Part shown: piece after piece, positions 61,563-64,000 of the stretch | Numbering within the stretch: position 1 is the stretch's first letter | Layout: every line of letters begins with the position of its first letter | Assembly (NCBI GenBank): GCA_026122225.1 | Contig: JANEZZ010000972.1 | Coordinates: 124,001-188,000 of the forward strand | DNA length: 64,000 nt | Direction of reading: 5' to 3' | Source: Heloderma charlesbogerti | Taxonomy: Eukaryota > Chordata > Lepidosauria > Squamata > Helodermatidae | Notes under the pieces: generated by a model | Seen by the model: the letters and a program-made list of their open reading frames with translations, nothing else | What the model was told of the DNA's origin: nothing | Database searches by the model: none | Translations under genes and position numbers: made by a program

Positions 61563-61966
61563 TAGGGATGGAGGGACTGTGTGAAATCCTCTCCGTCTGT
61601 GTTTCACAGATTGTCGGGCAGCTTTTGTTCCATCATCCGCGCACAGACAGATGCATTTTTTTTCTGTCATGCGGAAAAATCCGCACATAATTCCGTCAGA
61701 GGTTTCATAACTATTTACATAATTTACCTTAGTACATAACATTTAGTGTGTTGTCCCCCCATTCCATTCCACTTTTCTTTTACAGAAACTTGCGTATTTC
61801 CTTATGAGTAAATTTGCATACATTTTGGGAAAGTAAAAAAAAAAAGATTTGAAAGTCCACGGGCTCTGTGCGGCCTGAGGGAGTCGCTCCGCAGCGGATT
61901 CTGCAGGTTGGATTCATAGAAATCCAAGCTCCTTTTAGTCCATCTCAAATTTCTCCAGCATTCCTG
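61563..61966. mobile_element. hAT-like element with exact 8-bp duplication GTTCTGAC
   Basis: TAGGGATGGAGGG..CAGCATTCCTG, 404 bp. It is flanked by GTTCTGAC at 61555-61562 and 61967-61974. It interrupts the second MITE copy. Related elements are 33912-34392 and 54266-54583. Confidence 0.88.
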
Positions 61967-62022
61967 GTTCTGACTGAAAAACAGGGGCAGCCTATTGTCA
62001 TAGAAAAGACACCCTGTATCAG

Positions 62023-62595
62023 TGGAAGCTGGTGGCTGTGATGTCAGTGGGGCGGTGAATTGGCTCTGGGTTTCATAGAATCATAGAATAGTAGGGTTGG
62101 AAGGGGCCTACAAGGCCATCAAGTCCAACACCCTGCTCAGTGCAGGAATCCAAGTCAGAGTATCCCTGACAGATGGCTGTCCAGCCTCATCTTGAATGCC
62201 TCCAGTGCGGGAGAGCCCACTACCTCCCTAGGGAATGGGTTCCATTGTCGTATTGCTCTAACAGTCAGGAAGTTTCTCCTGATCTTCAGCCGGAATCTGG
62301 CTTCCTGTAACTTGAGCCCATGATTCCGTGTTGGGCACTCTGGGATGATGGAGAAGAGATCCTGGCCTTCCTCTCTGGGACAACCTTTCAAGTACTTGAA
62401 GAGCGCGATCCTATCTCCCCTCAGTCTTCTCTTCTCAAGGCTAAACATGCCCAGTTCTTTCAGTTTCTCTTCATAGGGCTTTGTTTCCAGTCAGAACTCT
62501 AAAGGATAGCACCTTGGATAGCTCCTTTAGAGTTCTGACTGGTTCTGACTGAAACCTGGAGAGTTTCACCACCCCCACTGACCTCCACTGCATAG
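62023..62595. mobile_element. Palindromic MITE, split by CR1
   Basis: CAGTGGAAGCTGGTGGC at the left and GACCTCCACTG at the right; the CR1 3' end lies between the two arms at 62075-62482. Confidence 0.8.
62075..62482 (-). mobile_element. CR1 LINE 3' end with ORF2 C-terminus
   Basis: The minus-strand frame is open over about 98 codons: 'FSLEKRRLRGDRIALFKYLK', 'LQEARFRLKIRRNFLTVRAI', 'FPREVVGSPALEAFKMRLDS'. The 3' end CTATGATTCTATGA points left. GTTTC flanks both sides, marking the insertion. Confidence 0.92.
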
Positions 62596-62609
62596 GAAAT
62601 GTCTCACCT

Positions 62610-62780
62610 AGGAACATAAGCAGCTGCTTTATACTGATCCATCTTGCCCCGTACTGTCTGGTCTGACTGGTAATGGCTCTCCAAGATCTCAAGAAGTCCT
62701 TCACATCTTCTGCTACCTGGCCTTTTATTTTTCTGCTGGAGATGCTGGTGATTGAACCTGGGACCTTCTGACAGCAAAGT
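62610..62780 (-). mobile_element. tRNA-Ala-like SINE
   Basis: 'ACATAAGCAGCTGCTTTATA' tail, 'TCTTCTGCTACCTGG' body, minus-strand 'GAAGGTCCCAGGTTCAATCA' B-box region. The A-box end is lost. Confidence 0.75.
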
Positions 62781-62781
62781 A

Positions 62782-62990
62782 GGTTTGCCTTATAAATTTG
62801 GCAGCATCGTGACATCTATCTTTAGCTGTACTGGGGCCAGAGTGTAATACTTGGGGATGTGTTTTGATCATCTGAACAAGCCTTCCACGATACTGCAGCG
62901 ACACCAGCAACTGGAACTGGTTTTTAGCTATCTTTGCCAAATGATCATATGAAGAGATGTCTCCTCTGGAAGCCAAGTTTGTGCTTAGTT
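62782..62990 (-). other. Weak candidate coding fragment (unidentified)
   Basis: About 60 codons are open on the minus strand, with a protein-like mix of residues ('YDHLAKIAKNQFQLLVSLQY', then 'GRLVQMIKTHPQVLHSG'). A CAG precedes the run (on the minus strand near 62968) but without a good pyrimidine tract, and the 3' side runs into a SINE. It could be an exon, a decayed processed copy or chance. I do not recognise the family. Confidence 0.2.
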
Positions 62991-62994
62991 ATTA

Positions 62995-63475
62995 AGTGTT
63001 CTGTATCTATCCACTCAAAAGCAAAGAACAGCTTCAAAGGTTGGCTGAGGTGCCAGATTTAATTTCCTATCAGATGAACCAAGAGAGAAATTTGTCAGAG
63101 ATCAAATACATTCAAATACCTTTTTTGAAAAAAAAAACTCATGGAGGAATTGCCTGGAAGGGGGGGGGGGAGGACTTCAGAAAAAGCATCTCGAACTTGG
63201 AAAAGGAAAAAGAAAAAACTATCAGTTTTCACCTGCCAAACAGAACCTAAAAGTTGTAATCTCTCTGCTATGCTAACAGCTGCAAAATGAGTGCAAAAAA
63301 GCCCCCAAAAGCATTTATCTTCCTTTTGATGTCGTGTTTAATTTCTTGCACTAGGCTACCTTGATTGGAATCGGAAGCGGCCAAGTGAAAAGTAGGAGAT
63401 ACACACTTCCAGGCATGCACTTCATAGTCCATGGGCTACAATAAACTCTAAGGGAAAAAGCAATGAAAATGGAAC
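62995..63475. other. No recognised feature
   Basis: Unique-looking A-rich sequence with A and G runs. Confidence 0.3.
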
Positions 63476-63477
63476 AT

Positions 63478-63584
63478 TGGGTTGGATCGAGACTTAGTCC
63501 TAGTTAGAGCAGACCCACTGAAATCAGTGGGACAAATTTGATTTTAATGGGTCTGCTCTGACTAAATCTGGATCTAACCCATTA
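63478..63584. mobile_element. Palindromic MITE ('GGTTGGATC..GATCTAACCC')
   Basis: GGGTTGGATCGAGACTTAGT pairs with the complement of CTAAATCTGGATCTAACCC, and GAGCAGACCCA with TGGGTCTGCTC; about 105 bp. Confidence 0.75.
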
Positions 63585-63639
63585 TTCTCTTCTACATTTC
63601 AGAGATAAAAAATATGACCATGCTGGTGTTGTTGTTAGT

Positions 63640-63893
63640 GTTTATTCATTTATTTAATTTATTTCATTCATATCCCGCCTTTTCTTCCTCTTGCAAGGAA
63701 CCCAAGGTGGCTTACATTATCCTTCTCCTCTCCATTTTATCCTCCTAACAACAACCCTGTGGGGTAGGTTGGGCTGAGAGTCTGTGACTGGCCCAAAGTC
63801 ACCCAGTGAGCTTCCATGGCTGAGTGGGGACTAGAATCTGAATCTCCCGGCTCCCAGTCCAACACTCTCCACACTACACCACGCTGGCTTTCA
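63640..63893 (-). mobile_element. Sauria-type SINE
   Basis: (ATTT) tail and 'TCATATCCCGCC' at the left, 'ACAACCCTGTGGGGTAGG', then a head on the minus strand 'AAAGCCAGCGTGGTGTAGTG'. Nearly full length. Confidence 0.88.
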
Positions 63894-63894
63894 T

Positions 63895-64000
63895 TATTAA
63901 ATCTATTTATATCATGCCATCTGTGTGCATGGTGCTTTATAGAGAACAGGTATGAGAGTTCCCTGCCCCAAAGGCCTTACAGTCTCAAACAGATACATAG
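63895..64000. repeat. Dispersed repeat fragment at window edge
   Basis: 'TATTATTAAATCTATTTATA', 'CTGCCCCAAAGGCCTTACAG'; resembles 52905-52985. Cut by the window end. Confidence 0.45.

Overview
The window reads as non-coding nuclear DNA from a vertebrate, most likely a squamate reptile (lizard-type). It holds BovB (RTE) LINE 3' ends, CR1 and L2-clade LINE remnants, Sauria-type tRNA SINEs, tRNA-Ala-like SINEs, 5S-rRNA-derived SINEs, many short hAT-like DNA elements with 8-bp target duplications, and long dinucleotide microsatellites. I find no convincing protein-coding gene of the host, no functional RNA gene, no CRISPR array and no bacterial or plasmid feature. Every ORF that looks like protein belongs to a retroelement or a low-complexity repeat; the one possible exception is a weak minus-strand candidate near 62.8 kb.

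Layout. 0-5 kb: microsatellites, a 120-bp minisatellite, a 42-bp palindrome and LINE fragments. 5-11 kb: inverted-repeat DNA elements, a three-copy 118-bp tandem repeat and a solo LTR inside a DNA element. 11-16 kb: a mosaic of hAT copies, then a repeat-poor island. 16-29 kb: a direct duplication of about 0.8-1 kb (16.3 and 27.8 kb), CR1 and other LINE ends, and a solo LTR. 29-37 kb: dense SINEs, including 5S-derived ones, more hAT elements and an ERV-like LTR. 37-43 kb: a 590-bp purine/pyrimidine minisatellite, the longest CR1 fragment (reverse-transcriptase C-terminal region with a SINE inside it) and a second solo LTR with a clean 5-bp duplication. 43-54 kb: SINEs, nested hAT elements and two repeat-poor islands. 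54-64 kb: BovB, L2, nested hAT elements, CR1 and a Sauria SINE at the right edge.

The most distinctive item is a dispersed non-autonomous hAT-like family present six times (11602-12469, 15436-16237, 26665-27217, 32158-32754, 35008-35351, 50522-51106). It has TAGGGATG/CATCCCTA ends and 8-bp target duplications, exact in three copies and 7/8 in a fourth. Each copy carries one to four 28-36 bp near-perfect palindromes centred on a CTACGTAA..TTACGTAG core. These alternate with inverted pairs of a CAAATGGCGGC module that resembles the YY1 site. Outward-facing splice-donor-like motifs lie near both ends of four copies, and a GC-rich hairpin lies just inside one end. Copies differ in how many modules they hold, so the interior appears to expand and contract in cassette fashion.

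The features do not form a pathway. Their relationships are historical: nesting gives relative insertion ages, for example hAT into an older palindromic MITE, CR1 into a Sauria SINE after a duplication, and an LTR into a DNA element. Several repeat-poor stretches (about 9.5-10.1, 14.4-15.1, 19.5-20.0, 42.5-42.9 and 45.7-46.3 kb) are the best places to look for conserved regulatory DNA. That is inference from the absence of recognised repeats, not from any alignment.
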